Program-made: the position numbers and the translations under genes
The notes under the pieces: model-generated
What the model saw: only the letters and a program-made list of their open reading frames with translations
Databases searched by the model: none
Told to the model about the DNA's origin: nothing
Source of the DNA: Amaurobius ferox
Taxonomy: Eukaryota > Arthropoda > Arachnida > Araneae > Amaurobiidae
DNA length: 64,000 nucleotides
NCBI GenBank assembly: GCA_951213105.1
Contig: OX578152.1
Coordinates: 69,108,727-69,172,726, forward strand
Reading direction: 5' to 3'
In this document: one piece after another, positions 1 to 12,775 of the stretch
Layout: each line of letters opens with the position of its first letter
How positions within the stretch are numbered: the first letter of the stretch is position 1

Positions 1-2070
1 TTGAGAACCTAGAAGTATTTTCCTAGAATTGGGACGAGATTCTGAAGTTCTTTTATGCAATCTAGGGTAGTGGCATATATCAAAAAATATTTTGGAGATT
101 ACTCGGTTACTAGTACGTGTTCTCATTTTGTCCATGATATAATCTAACAAAGCAGACTTTTTCTAGAAGAATTGGTTTCTCACTGAAAGCATATATTTAT
201 GATTATTTCCCAGGGATGGTGAACATTTTAATCTCAATTAGTTCCAAGCGAATACCTGAATTCTTTGCAGTAACACAATGTACCCCCATGTCATTTGGAT
301 TAGAAATTAAAAAAAAAATGTTCTGATCTTAAAATATCATTTTACTAGTGTTAATAAATAAGTTCTTTAATCGTTAGTACCCATGTTGCTTAAACAAATG
401 AGATAAGCTAAAAGTTTTTGTAAAATTCAAAATTTTTTATTAAACAAATAAATGAAAAATTATCGAATGTTGCAAAACGTAAATTTTACACGAGAAATAG
501 AAAATAAAGTGTTTGACTTAATCTATAGTCCAAAATTCAAACATGCTTCTAAGTAAACTAAGTTTTGACCAGTTTAAGTTAAGTTGAAATCTAAGTTTTG
601 TGTTATTACCAGTGATTTAATAACAGCAATCATGGGAGCGGAGCCTCTGACAAATTTTTATTGTAAACCCAATATTTTGAAAATTAATTTTACTCTTCAA
701 TCTTTATAGGGCAAGCCTCCCTTCCATTTTGCCACCCTATATAGTAAATTTACTGCTTGTTACTTCTAGAGCACCATTTATCTTGCAAAATAAAATGACA
801 TAATGCCAATGGTGCTTCTCCATTTTACTAAAGGTTCAACGATTTTTTAAGCCAGCTATGACAGTTTAGTTTGTATTGGTATTATTCAATTTAATCAAAA
901 ACTTGATCATTAGTTCTCATAACTGATAAGATTTAATTTGTTTAAAATATTTAAACAAACCCATGCCTTAACATCTCTTAGATATAACATTAAGATGCAA
1001 ACTATTTTGTTTCATGAGCAGATTTAAAGGAGTATTGGAAATATAAAAATTATATTGTTTCCGGAAGAGAGTGCTAATATGTAGAATGGTGAATTCCGTT
1101 TGTTTTTAGATTAATGAGTTCAATTAATCCTTGCTTTAACTCCCAAGCATAATTGGGCACATTTTCAAGTAATTAATAAAAATCCTTGTGTGTCCAACAT
1201 ATTTTGGAACAATAACAGAATTTGGAGCTTTTTTATAACTTTCTGAAAAGATATAAGCTTATTGTTACTGAATTAAACAAGCATATTAAACATTTGTATT
1301 CTTTCAAGAGATATTGCACTTTTTGTGTAGAAAGTGAAAATTTCTATAATGTGCAGTAAAAGTCATGTAATCTGAGCTAATTGAGACTGGGGTATGTTCG
1401 GATTAAGCTGGGTGTTGAAATTTTTCGATATAAAAACCAAATCGGATGTTTGCTCTTCATGGTGATGTCAACCTACATGTTTTTCTTGCTATTGCTCAGC
1501 CATTTTCACCAAAAAATAAACTTTACAAGCCATTTCATCATGTCATTAAAAAGTCGTATGTTGGTGTATACATATCGACACTTTTTCCAGTTACTTGGAG
1601 GTTAATGAGTTACCTGTAGCTATTGGTACTCTGAAGTTAATGGGTTACTTGAGGAAGCATTATTAGCCAATGCTCATTCGTATCCTCTTGAATCGGAACT
1701 TACCAGCAGTAACATCAGAATAGTTTTCTGCCTCCAAATGTAACCTATGGACCATGGATGCGAGTTCTGTAACGAGTCTGGATTTTTCTGCAGAGTATGA
1801 AAACTCTGCAGAAAAAATCTTTTACAACCTAGCAGTACAGAATGGGTAATTTCTGACGAAAATATTCACAGTCATTAAAACAATACTAACGCTGACATTG
1901 TGATGTCTTCAGAGATCAAAGAAAATCAATGTAAATCTTATGAAAGTGATTATAGATGTGGGTTGAAAAATTTTCTGTGGATAATTTTCCGCTATTTTTT
2001 TCCGGAAAATTTTCAGCTTTTTATTTTCTCCCCAGTTCATTTGAAAATGAAATGTAATATTCTTTCCCAT
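1..2070. other. AT-rich noncoding DNA
   Basis: No reading frame with recognisable protein similarity and no clear transposon ends were seen. The only distinct structure is the hairpin at 1781-1819, listed separately. The short open frame at 1381-1605 begins at a TTG and looks like chance. Confidence 0.6.
1781..1819. repeat. 16-bp perfect hairpin
   Basis: Two inverted arms, each with the core CTGCAGAGT / ACTCTGCAG flanked by A/T runs, enclose a 6-nt loop. It may be a remnant of a small inverted-repeat element; no function is evident. Confidence 0.7.
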
Positions 2071-2982
2071 ACGCATAGCCAGGGGGGTGCCCGGGCACCC
2101 CCCTGATCTGGAAAATATAGAACCCTCAGTGCCACGATTTGCAGAAAGACAAGTTCATCGAAGTAATGTGAAGTGCAATTCATCATTTAATTTTTATTAA
2201 GTAAATTTAGCCATACCGTTACTTGACAGCATAATATCAAATTTGAAATCGTGATTCACTGGACTAGAAAAAAAGTTTCATCCTTATTATCCATTTTACC
2301 TTCAATTTTATTGAACGAAACTAAAGTAAAAATGCTTTGCAACAATTGAGGGAGATTTATAATGCTGAATTGCCAACCCCAGAACTCTTAGCTCAAGAAA
2401 TGAAGCGCTGGTGTGCACATTTCAAATCTAATTCCCAATCAGATCTTCCAAACACACCAGCTACAGCTTTAAAATATACACATGGAAATTTCTTTCCAAA
2501 TATCAGCGTTCTTCGTATTGCAGCAACCGTGACATCTTGTTAATGTGAACGTTCCGCAAGCAGTTTGAGGAGACTGAATAATTACACTAGAGCTATGAGG
2601 ACTGAAGAAAGAAATAGTTCCCTTGCTTTAATCCATATTCACTACAACAAAAATATATCAATTGACAGAGTAATTGATGTTTTTGCTAGTATACACGCAA
2701 GAAAATTGCAGTTAGGAAATATTGGCTAAAATAGAGTAAAACGACCTTTCAGTTACCGCAGGTCATTTCTAGATTCAAGGACATTTTTTTTTTTATTGTA
2801 ATTAATAATTAATGTGTGTTAAGTGTTTTAAAAAGTTTCCTGTTTTCATTTGAAAATGCAGTTACTTATCTTGTATACAGGGCCTGATGAAAGTATTTTT
2901 TAATAAATGCTCCTATAAGAATTTTTCCCCTTACGAATTTTTTTTAATCAGGGCACCTCCCCGCGCCAACAGCTGGCTATGC
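2071..2982 (+). mobile_element. hAT-superfamily DNA transposon, internally deleted
   Basis: The left end carries GCATAGCCAG followed by a 22-bp perfect GC-rich palindrome (2082-2103). The right end carries the inverse, CTGGCTATGC, at about 2973-2982. Between them is only the C-terminal part of a hAT transposase, broken by a stop. At about 0.9 kb it is far shorter than an autonomous hAT element, so it is a deleted, non-autonomous copy. The exact terminal bases and the expected 8-bp target-site duplication could not be fixed by eye. Confidence 0.7.
2337..2729 (+). pseudogene. hAT transposase C-terminal (dimerisation) domain, one nonsense codon
   Basis: The frame reads through a segment ending TVTSC, then an in-frame TAA at 2541-2543, then CERSASSLRRLNNYTRAM and a further stretch to the stop at 2727-2729. 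Cys-Glu-Arg-Ser followed by LRRLK/N is the hallmark of the hAT C-terminal dimerisation region in THAP12/P52rIPK- and ZMYM1-like transposases. The TAA sits where hAT proteins usually have a Glu, so it looks like a single GAA to TAA change. No catalytic or BED zinc-finger part is present, so it is non-functional. Confidence 0.8.
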
Positions 2983-3972
2983 CTATATTTCCACACTGCT
3001 TTTTGAAATGTAGGTGACTTTACAAGAAGTCTTTGATTATTTAGTTTTCTAATTTTGAATAGGAAAGGGAATAATGCTTTATTTTTAAGAAAAGGGGTAG
3101 GCAAAAACTAAAAGGGTACAAGTGACATTTTACTCATTCTGATAAAGCAGCAGGTAATGTTTTTAGAAACCTTTTCTTTCAGAAATTAATTCCGTAAAAT
3201 TTATGAAAATATAATAAATATGGAATACTTTTGCAAGTGATTTGGCTGAAGAAAAATAGTACTTTAAAACAACGCTAAATATATGCTTAACTCAATGTCC
3301 ACCAAATTGTTTCTTTTATCTTATGGTACTCACCCATTCAATTATAAACAGATATTTTTAAAACAATTTTTAATATATATAGGAATTATTTTTTATACAC
3401 ATTTAATTATAAGCATTTTTAAAAATATTTTTATATATTTAATATATTTTTTATATCTTAGATAAACTGAACAATTTATTTTTCTTTTTATCATTGTTAT
3501 TATTAATTATTTAGTATAGTAGTAGTAGTAGAGAGTAGTAGTCATTCAAGAATGTTGTAGATTCAGGGCTCATGCAGAGTAAATTTATGTACTATAGGGT
3601 TTAAATAGGAGTTTTTCAGATTTCTCGTTCAATTATCAGCAGCAAAGTTATCTGATTAAAACCCCATTGGTCTAAACCATGTTCTTTTTTTGTTTAAACC
3701 ATGGTTTGGTAAAGGACTCCCCCCCCCCCTCCCCCTAGTTTTCCCAACCCTGATCAACAGGCATTTTTTAAACATTGTTAATAAAATGTTTAATACCTTA
3801 TTTTTAAATCAAAAGCAATTTTTATTTTTTCCTATAATATTTTTATATCCCAGTAAATAAAACTGCTGCTTGTGAGAATAAAAATTTCTAATCTTTCCTT
3901 AAAGAAAGTAAGCATATGAAAGTTATGTATTTAATAATTTATTTCTAACACCTGTGATAAACAATACATTAT
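2983..3972. other. AT-rich intergenic DNA
   Basis: No gene seen. It holds a short TAG trinucleotide run near 3518-3540 and a C-rich tract near 3718-3735. Confidence 0.6.
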
Positions 3973-4909
3973 TACTTTCCTTATATACATAATGTATAAG
4001 GAAAGTATTGTGACGGGGTCGAAAATTCGAAATCGAGTTTTCGGCGGGAGAGCACTTCTCAAGCATCCCTGATCACGAATCAAACATTTTTGAAGTGATG
4101 TCTGTGTGTGTGTGTGTGTCAGTGAGTCTGTGGAGACGATAACTGACGAACGAATGGACCGATTCGAACCAAATTTGGTACAAAAATCACAATCCGTAAA
4201 CACTGGAAGCCTATTGTTTTTATACGTAATCGAATGTCCAGAACCCCCTAAATTTTCGAATAAAATTTTGAAAAAATCGTCAAAAAATCAAATCCACTAA
4301 TAAAGTTACGCAAATAGACATTTCTTATGTAATTTTTCATTAGAAAACGATTGACATAAATTTTAGAACGCTAACGTGAACCGTTTTCGAGATATTGCAT
4401 ATTTTTCAAAAAAATTATTAGAAAGTCATATAAAATGAAAAAAAAAATATTTCCTATTGATAAACATGTTCACTCTTCATATGTAATGCCATGCGATAAA
4501 TTGGGTGACATCATTCTCGTGGATCTAGCTCGTTCCATTCATGAAAAAAGATACTTTGGCTAATACTTTTGTATTTGAATGCCAATAGTCATTTATCTGC
4601 TGTAAGAACAACTTATTTCTTCATCCATAACGCTTGGCGAGATTTTGGCGACGAATTTGGCGGAATGTCGCCAAGTTGGCGACTTTTGAAATGTTGCCAA
4701 ATTAACGAAAATCTCGCCAAATGGATAAAAATGACGCTAAATCAATGAAAATGACGACTAATTGTCGAAAATTATCTTGGAAATTCAATATCTTGGAAAG
4801 AATATTAGTATCTACTATTATATAAGAAAAACCTATTTTTTTACTGTAAAAGTAGTAAATTCCTTACATTATATAAGGAAAGTCATGTGTTGCCCATATC
4901 AGATTTTTT
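3973..4909 (+). mobile_element. Hairpin-ended repeat, family A (copy A1)
   Basis: It starts with a hairpin whose arms are ACTTTCCTTATA and TATAAGGAAAGT, then reads TATTGTGACGGGGTC. A GT microsatellite follows at about 4098-4122. Middle blocks are shared with all other A copies, and the right end has ATATAAGGAAAGTCATG and then (C)CATATCAGATTTTT. The right GGAAAGT is inverted relative to the left ACTTTCC. There is no coding capacity. The plan resembles non-autonomous Helentron-associated (DINE-1/HINE) elements, which is inference. Confidence 0.8.
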
Positions 4910-5880
4910 ATGATTTAGAAGGGCTTTAGCAATTTTTATTTATTTTTAATGTATCATTTGTTTTGTGCATTGTTTTAAATTTATGATTACAAAATATTTT
5001 TTCTATTGTTTTATATAAAATATAGGTAATTATAACTTTTTAAAATCACAGGTACTCAACGAAAATATTAAATTGCAGCTGCTGACTTCAATATATATGT
5101 ATGAGAAATTTTTGTGCATAGAATATTTTTACATATTTCTAAATTTAAACTCTTTTTTTTTTATACCATGTTATTTACTTCCCGTGTACCTTCGGGGGGG
5201 GGGGGGGGGGTTCTTCTTATAGTTATGTTATTTAATATATATGTATGACTGTAGTTCTAATGTAAGATCAAATACTTTTAAAAGTCACTAGACATATTAT
5301 TCTAGCTTAAATGTAATATTTAAGAATAAGTTCAAAATTTTTCCGGAAAACCCACATCTCTAAAAGTGATATTGGTGATCCAAAGACAATGATGTCTCAT
5401 GCAAAAGGCACAGACACACAAAATTTCTCTAAAATATGTGGAGCAACACATTAAAACCTCATTCAGTCATGCCATGTTTATGAAATGCTGGTGGGCACAG
5501 CAACTTCATCTCGGACGTTTGCCATTCATCAGAGAAAAAAAAATAAATAGGGTCTATTCAATGTTGCAAAGCCACAGAAAAAAAAAGAGTACTATAAACT
5601 CCATAACTGAAGATTAATTTGGTACTTTCGCATCGCTGGATATCTGCAAAACAGGTTGTTTATTTTATTTCTTGCTGAACTGTTCGTATTATCCGAAATT
5701 TTGGATCACCGAGTTTCGGACTACAGGGATTTCACTTTTGAAGATATCTCCTAAACAATATCAACTCATTTATGGTTGAAAGTATTTAAAAAGCATCCAC
5801 TCATTTTATAATGCTGATCATTTAAGTCGTATGAACTTTAGATTAAAAAACGTATAATATCTTAGGAACAGCACATATTT
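4910..5880. other. Intergenic DNA with a 17-G tract
   Basis: No gene recognised. A run of 17 G lies at 5194-5210. The 72-codon open frame at 5399-5617 resembles no known family. Confidence 0.6.
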
Positions 5881-6135
5881 GCATGCTAAATGATATACTC
5901 TTTTAAAAGAATAATTTCATATAAAACGACTATTTGTATAAAAATTTCAATAAAATTATTTATTTGCCGTAGCCCACGATCTTCAGCTACACCCCTAAGT
6001 GCCGCCTATTTGTATGCTAAATGATATACTCTTTTAAAAGAATAATTTCATATAAAAGGACTATTTGTATAAAAATTTCAATAAAATTATTTGTCGTAGC
6101 CCACGATCTTCAGCTACACCCCTAAGTGCCGCCTG
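5881..6135 (+). repeat. Tandem duplication, about 131-bp unit, two copies
   Basis: The block beginning with ATGCTAAATGATATACTC and ending near AAGTGCCGCCT occurs twice, starting at about 5883 and 6014. The second copy is a few bases shorter. Confidence 0.85.
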
Positions 6136-6151
6136 TTCAATATTATTTATA

Positions 6152-6666
6152 CTGGGTGATTTAAAAGTTCGGAGCAAAAGTAAAACGCTATAAAAAATAT
6201 CTATCGGTCGGAGAGACATGCGGATTAATATTCACCGTGGTGGGGGATTTTGTATGGCATGAAAAAAAAATAGTTCCAAATCTCGACACTCGGGGAGCTG
6301 CGGCAGATAAAGCCATGGAGATGACTTATGCATGGAGGTGATTGTACACATGACTGGCCTGCGAGATGCGAGATCCCCAGATTTCACATCCTGTGATTTC
6401 TCGTTGTGGGGATACCTAAAATCACGGGTGTGAGATCTGGGGATCTCGGAGGCCAGTCATGTGTGCAATCACCTCCATGCATAAGTCATCTCCATGGCTT
6501 TATCTGCCGCAGTCCCCCGAGTGTTGAGAGTTTGAACTAAGTGTTTTTCATGCCACACAAAATCCCCCACCACGGTGAATATTAATCTGCAAACCACATG
6601 TCTCTCCGACCCAGAGATATTTTTTTATAGCGTTTTACTTTTGCTCCGAACTTTTGAATCACCCGG
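6152..6666. mobile_element. Snap-back (foldback) element derived from a mariner-type transposon
   Basis: Two inverted arms of about 248 bp face each other around a loop of about 18 nt near 6400-6417. The ends read CTGGGTGATTTAAAAGTTC and, inverted, CCGGGTGATTCAAAAGTTC, flanked on both sides by TA, the mariner target. Near the centre the plus strand can be read as DWPAR, then RSPDFTSCDFSLWGYLKS, which matches the conserved region before the last catalytic residue in mariner-like transposases. The element is therefore a fragment of a transposon end and transposase duplicated in inverted orientation, and is non-coding now. Confidence 0.85.
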
Positions 6667-8387
6667 TATATTAAAATATTATGTTTTCCCAGGGAAGCAT
6701 AATTTTTCCAAAGGTGTCTTAATTGTTGAAGGATATAGTGTTTAAATTAATGTCTTGTAAACAATGAACTTGGTTTTAAGGGGAAGGTCCTTTCTTTTGT
6801 TCCGATTCATTAGGTGTTTTACATATGCAAAAATTTAATTTTTCATGAGAAATGTTAGTTTTTATTTCCGTCCTTTACGGCGCCTTAAATCGAAAGTGAT
6901 ATGGTATTATTTATGTTAATCTGTTTCCTGAAGGCTGACGTAAATTCACGGTGCCTCAATTCAGGTGTTTTCTTTAATCGAGGAAGGAGGACCTTCAAGA
7001 AATTCGAATTAAAAAATTCCAATTTTCTGAAAGATTGCCTTTTTTTTTATTATTTTTGCTGCTTAATTCGAGTTGAATAGAATCCCAATTGTGAAAGGAC
7101 ACATTATTTATATTGTGTTTATATTTTATGAGAACTTTTCTTTTGACGCCCTGGTTCTGCAACCTATTTTCAAGAAAAGTACAATGCCTGTATTAATTTT
7201 TGAGAAAAATAAAAATATATAAATATATATTGAAATAATTCTATATTCTAAAACATGGAAACTTATCTTTCAAATTCGTGGATATACTTGACATCTAGAC
7301 CGAAAGTCTAAGACATCGTTTGCATATTGCCCGCAAAAGAAAAGTGTTGGCTAACTTTTAATCTAATTCGAGTTAAAAAGAAAATTCGAGGAACCGTATC
7401 ATCCAGAGACCTAAAATATGTACAACCATAAAAAAAAAAAAAATGAAAAACCGGATTGCGATTAATTGCACAATTTATATCGTAACACAAGACGGAAGAT
7501 ATCATTCGATAGGTACTAATGTCTTTTTACAAATATCAATATTTACTATTTGCATAAGGGGGCCATCTTCATCGTTACTTTGGCACAACTCCGAAATCTT
7601 TGAGGGCATTGATCATTACATATTCGGATTCACCGAAAACTTTCATGCAGATTGAAATAAAAAATAATGAAAAAAGGCCTATAATTGACCGAGAAAATCC
7701 TTAAAAACTAGGGTGCGTCTAAAAATTGAACTCTACAGCAAAAAGGGCGAATTCCGATCTGGTTCCGCCAGTATATGATGTTCTGTCGCTTTCACCTACG
7801 TTTTGGTTTAATGTTATACACATATATAATAATTGTTTTTGAAACATTGATGAATTAGGTGCGGTGTTCGATGTTTTTAATCATAGATGGTTTTCTAAAA
7901 ACATCAGAGGTTTTCTTCCGATAACTTTGGGAATGGTCTCCAGAATGCGTAATAATAATTGAATTTTGAATACAAATTGACAATACAGTCTGTATTGCAC
8001 GGATAAAACTGTAATTTTACCGACTTTCAGACTCAACTGCATCGAACAGCGCCAAAATTAACAGTTGTTTCTATTTACAATTTTTATGAACATTAATTTA
8101 ATAATTAATAATAAATATTTTTAATATGCTCGAATATTAAAATTTTTCTGATTTTTTTTTTTTTTTTAGAAAAGTATGCAAATTCTATTTTCTTGAAAAA
8201 TTGATTTATCTCGAATATGCACTTTGTTGCAAAAATCTGTATGCACCCATAAGAAATTAATCTACAGCCGCGAAACTCGGCATGTATGCATAGTTAGAGG
8301 AGATATACAAACGATTAGAATTTGGGAGGGGGAAAAAGAAAAAAAAACCGTTTTATTAAGAAATAGTGGAAACAAGAAGATTTCATT
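6667..8387. other. AT-rich intergenic DNA
   Basis: No protein family could be recognised in the short open frames (7308-7505, 7443-7655), and no clear repeat boundary was seen. Confidence 0.5.
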
Positions 8388-8603
8388 TTAGTACGTGGTA
8401 AATCCTCTCCTGGCAACTATAGAAGCCGATATTCGGTACGGCATAGAGTCAATTAAGTTGCTTAAGTCCTGTGGATGATATTACCAAACTATTTCAATTA
8501 TCAGATAATTCAGTAGTATTCTGAGAAGGCTGCAATTGTCGTCCCAGCATGCTCTAGACGTGTTCTATTGGTGATAGGTCTGGGGATCTGGATGGCCATG
8601 ATA
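8388..8603 (-). pseudogene. Tc1-like transposase C-terminal relic
   Basis: The minus strand reads SWPSRSPDLSPIEHV, a stop, SMLGRQLQPSQNT and later LIDSMPYRISASIVARRG with a terminal TTY and stop. This is the classic Tc1 order: a WP-x-S-PDL-x-PIEH block, then a C-terminal segment with LI-x-SMP-x-R-x-x-A. At least two internal stops and one frameshift separate the segments. Only the last part of the transposase remains. Confidence 0.8.
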
Positions 8604-9044
8604 TGGTATTAAATCGTCGAAGACATTGTTGAGAAAGTCGTGCAGTATGTGGTCGAGCGCTGTGTTGTTTCGTTGATAAGTGGTACCTGGGCCGCTTAAC
8701 AACATAGGCAGTATTATATTTAATGAAAATGAGATTACATTTAATGAATTATATTTGAATTATGTTTAATAATGAATTATATATGAATTATATTTAATGA
8801 ATTATGTATTATATTTAATGAAAAACAGATTTATTTGGAACATCATAAAACTATCAAATAAGCATAGACGCGAACACACACAGCAAGTACTGCTACCGCC
8901 ACATTTTTGAGAACATGTAAATATAACCACAGTGTTGCCAAAAGGTAATTGCAGAAATTATGTGAACTGTCTCATGTATTGGCATCAGTTCCCAACACTC
9001 CTTGTTGATATATGCTCATTTCAGTGTAAACACAGTTCACCCTT

Positions 9045-9607
9045 AAGTCCTCATAAAATTCGCTTGGATACGATCTTCGCCAGAATGTCAGCAACATTGT
9101 CCTTCGATGGTACATACACAAAAGTCAAAGCATCACTGAGTACAAGATCACGCATGAAAAATGTCTTATGTCAATGGGCTTACTTCTCTCCGATTTTTAA
9201 CAATGGAAATTGCTCCTTGATTGTCAACAAGTATATATTGTGGTTCATTCACAAAAAGAGTTATCTGCAGGGTTCTTTACAAGGGTTCTTTAGCAGTTTG
9301 GTACATAGCTCTGCTTCAGAAGATCAGAGTGAAGTGCAAATTTGTTTCTTACTGCACCACGAAATAGCTGCTCCTGCCAACAACATGACGTACCCACTAA
9401 ATGACTTGAGATCAACTCGATCGCCACCCCAATCAGCATAAAAAATATCAATTTCTCTCCAGTCTTTTTGAAAATTAGCTGTTGGTCTTTAGTCTCCTTT
9501 AAGTATCTAAGCATATATTTAATTTTTCTGGTCTTTAGATCTGGATGTGTTCCACAGACTAAGAACAACAAATTTCCAACTGCTTGTCTATATGGCACGT
9601 GCGCCAA
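9045..9607 (-). pseudogene. Ty1/copia pol relic (RNase H end of the polyprotein)
   Basis: The minus strand opens with VPYRQAVGNLLFLVCGTHPD and continues with a block ending LRYLKETKDQQLIFKKTG. After frameshifts it reads LFVNEPQYILVDNQGAISIV and later VPSKDNVADILAK. These match, in order, the RT-RNase H connection, the RNase H D-N-Q motif and the C-terminal P-x-x-x-x-ADI-x-K motif of copia Pol. No LTR pair, integrase or gag was found nearby, so it is an isolated decayed fragment. Confidence 0.85.
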
Positions 9608-10199
9608 ACCCCATACCAGTCTGTCGCGACTTATCCACTTGTAATATCTTTATTAGGATATACATCATACAAAATAACACGCGAAATGTCAAAAGTATGC
9701 AATGAAATTACCATTTAAATATAACATAGCATCTTTATAATATAGATTCAAAAATACAAAGTACCAAAAATTTCAAAACAGAGTTTTTACAAGTATAATT
9801 GATTCATTATCCTATGATGACAAGTTACATAAAAGCTAAAATATCAATCTAAATAAAAGAAATACTCGTAACATTTCATCACTCATAAGTATCCTACAGG
9901 AAAAGTGATTAACAACGGAACTAATCGTTCCGAAACCTTCCTTCAATGAAAATATTAAGCTAAACTTCTCTACTTGGCAAAAACATATATCACATCATAT
10001 TTAATGTAATCTTAATACATAAATAAATGAGTAATACTATAATACAATAATAGACAAGTCTATTGCAAAAAAATAAATAAAAATAAAATAAAATAAACAA
10101 AAATAAAATAATAGATGTGAATAATTAAATCTCACAATATATACATAAAATGCCGGTTTCACATTTTAACTATTATCTTTTGAAATGTCGACAGAAGTG
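9608..10199. other. 3' flank of the minus-strand gene
   Basis: AT-rich sequence downstream of the gene at 10200-12775. No clear polyadenylation signal could be singled out. Confidence 0.5.
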
Positions 10200-12775
10200 T
10201 CACTCACTTACTAGATCAATCAGCCGATCTTTTAACAACCGATCCCATATCTGCTGCCACTCTGTTTCTATCTCATCCAGATTTTTTTCACCCAGGTCTT
10301 TCTCATCTAGATCTTTTTCATTGATAACTTTCTCATTGAGATCTTTCTCATCGAGACCCTTCTCATCAAGAATTTTCTCGTTGAGATCTTTCTCATCGAG
10401 ATTTTTCTCATCCAGTTCTTCCTCACCGAGACCTTTCTCTTTCATATATTTCTCATCCAAATCATTATTCAGATCTGTGTTATCGAGATCTGCTTCATGA
10501 AGATCATTCTTATTGAAGTGTTCTTCATCAAGTTCTTTCTGAACGAGATTGTTCTCAATGTAATGCTTAACTTTCTGCCTGAAATCTTTCACACTTTGTG
10601 CATCTGATAAACCCCATTTCAAATACTGGGAAACAACTTCTGTGTCACCATCCCAAAGCAGATATGAAATTGTTCTTATAACAGAGTCACTAAACATGAT
10701 GTCTAATCTCAGCACACCGATTTCCTCTGGAGATACCTCAAACCACTCGAGAAAGAGGTCAGCATCCTGCCATTGTTTATAGTAAATCAAATCTAAATCT
10801 TGTACCACATCTACGTGAACATGTTTTTCAAGAAGTGTCTGTTTAAAAAGTTTCCTTTCCACCTCGGCGGGAAACACCCAACAGAGAATTTGCGACATTT
10901 TAGATATTAAATGATGGACATCTTTCCGCTCCCATAAACAGTTATCTATAATCATCCCACCAAGATAATGTATGTCTAAGACATTGAGCAGCTGTTCTTT
11001 ATATTGCTGTCGAGTACCTTCAGATGGCAAACACCATTCCAATATTCCATCCATACAATCAGTACCAAAATCCAATAGAATATAGAAAATAGCTAGTTGT
11101 GGATCCCAGTCTGAAGGACTTACATCAAAAGGGCGTTCCTTCGACAACGCATTCATGGACACCCCATTCTGCAGCAACACATTCCAAATTAGTCCAGTTT
11201 TGAAATCGCAAATTTCCTCATCTGAGAACCCCCCCCCCCCCCCCCCCAGTGCCCCAACAACGAATTTACGTACTGCCCATTCTCACGAGATAGAATCCAG
11301 AAACAGACCTCTCTTCCTTTGGTTGATAGCAAAAACTTTCTTTTTAAGTCAGTTATTTCCTCTTCCGATAGACAATAAGCTAATATCATGTCCAACATTA
11401 CATGACATTTGTTATTGATAAAATGGTAACAAAATATTGTTCCATTTTCATGCATAACTGACCTTTTTTCTTCCATTGTTGCGTATTGTAAGATATTATT
11501 AATAATTTCTATATTTTTATGCGTAAAAGGCCGTTTTTCTACAATATAGTGCAACATTCTAGAAGCTACATGCGTCGCAAATACATAGCGATGATAATTC
11601 TGTGGGGTTATTTTCCACAGCTCCACGAATAAGTATCCATAATTGTAATAATGAATCATATTTTTAAGGCCGTGGCTTCTATACTTTGTAAGTATATCCA
11701 ATAACAGTTCTCCATAGTGCCTTTCTGTTACAATGCCCCAAAACCTGTTGATAATTGTTATAAAATATTCCTGATAGGGAGATTCTAGAAAACAACCGAA
11801 TACTTTATTATAGCGATTGTAGCCAGGAAAGGATTTTAATACATTTTCATAAATTCCAGCCATTTGCTCCTGTGACATCTGCGATGCAAGGAAATACAAA
11901 ATACCGCTATAATGCTTTTCCATGGTGCACCAACATTTAGAATGATACACTTTATATCGACAGCATTCCATATAGGGGTCGTCCTTACTTCTTTGGATAA
12001 TGTTATATTCTGATAAAGCGCTTTGTGCAGCTTCAACAATGACTTTCTCCTTAGTACTGTCACTCAGTAAATTCCAGCAATAGACAACAGCTGTTCTCCG
12101 CCCTTCACTAATAGCATAATCAAGTCCATGTTCATAGAAAAGTTCACCACGTTCTATAAATTCTTCCAATCTCCCTGCCATACGGTAAGACCACAGAGTG
12201 ACTAAATTCCATTTCCTAAAAATCTCAGGGATGTGTTTATTTAAAAATTCCTCCCTAAGTACTGTCGGAATTTGATCCCACAGCGGACGAAGGCAGGGCT
12301 CCAGACAGTACAAACATGCTAACTCATATCGCATGGATACGGAGATCCTGTCATCTTCTACCAAGCGTTTTGCTACCTTTCGTTCGTTTATTCTTCCATC
12401 CATCGTCCAGTCTGAGCGGGTTAAAAACTGATCTTGAGCATGAGGAACCTTGGGAAGCCAAATTTCGTGTTCTGCGTTCCAGTCAAACAATCGAATGGCT
12501 ATTAACCAAATACGATCAATTAGACGCCCCTTTAATGTGCCCGGAAGCGTTTCGCATATGGAAGAATATTCTTCTATCAAATACTGTACTTTCAAAGGAT
12601 TCTCAAAACACTCTGGATGTACTTTGTTGTCTAGGATATGCTTCGCCAGTGGAAAATTATGACACACTTGAATGGCTAACCTCGTCAAGGTCAATTCTTC
12701 TAGTGAGGGCGGAGTTTTCATATAACCGCCAATCAACTTTTCTGAAAAAAACTCGTTACTTATGCTCATTTTCAA
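10200..12775 (-). CDS. Uncharacterised paralogue family member with pentapeptide-like tail; one frameshift at a 19-G tract
   Basis: I do not recognise the family. The 5' part (12775 down to 11189) encodes 528 residues. The 3' part (open from just after the G tract to the stop at 10200) continues the same protein in another frame. The break is a run of 19 G (coding strand) at 11229-11247. Right after it the other frame reads FSDEEICDF, matching the paralogue at 15.3-17.8 kb, so one gene is split by this tract. Compared with the paralogue the run has grown by about 11-12 bases; one more G, or two fewer, would keep frame. The joined product would be about 850 residues, intronless, with no signal peptide. 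The body is rich in charged and aromatic residues and is probably helical. The tail (10270-10530) holds about a dozen five-residue repeats of the form L-D/N-E-K-x. The start is the ATG at 12775 or the second at 12769 (MSIS), which the paralogue shares. Confidence 0.7.
10270..10530 (-). repeat. 15-bp coding minisatellite (pentapeptide-like repeats)
   Basis: Fifteen-base units, on the plus strand like TCATCGAGATCTTTC, are repeated in frame inside the gene and encode runs such as LDEKD, LNEKI, LDEKG. The five-residue spacing with a central Leu is reminiscent of pentapeptide-repeat proteins, but the typical A-D/N-L-x-x consensus is not met. Confidence 0.75.

Noticed and set aside
8932..9441. 169-codon plus-strand open frame
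   Set aside because: It is antisense to the copia pol relic, which has real similarity on the minus strand.
10150..10500. 116-codon Ser/Arg-rich plus-strand frame
   Set aside because: Antisense shadow of the pentapeptide-like repeat tail of the minus-strand gene.
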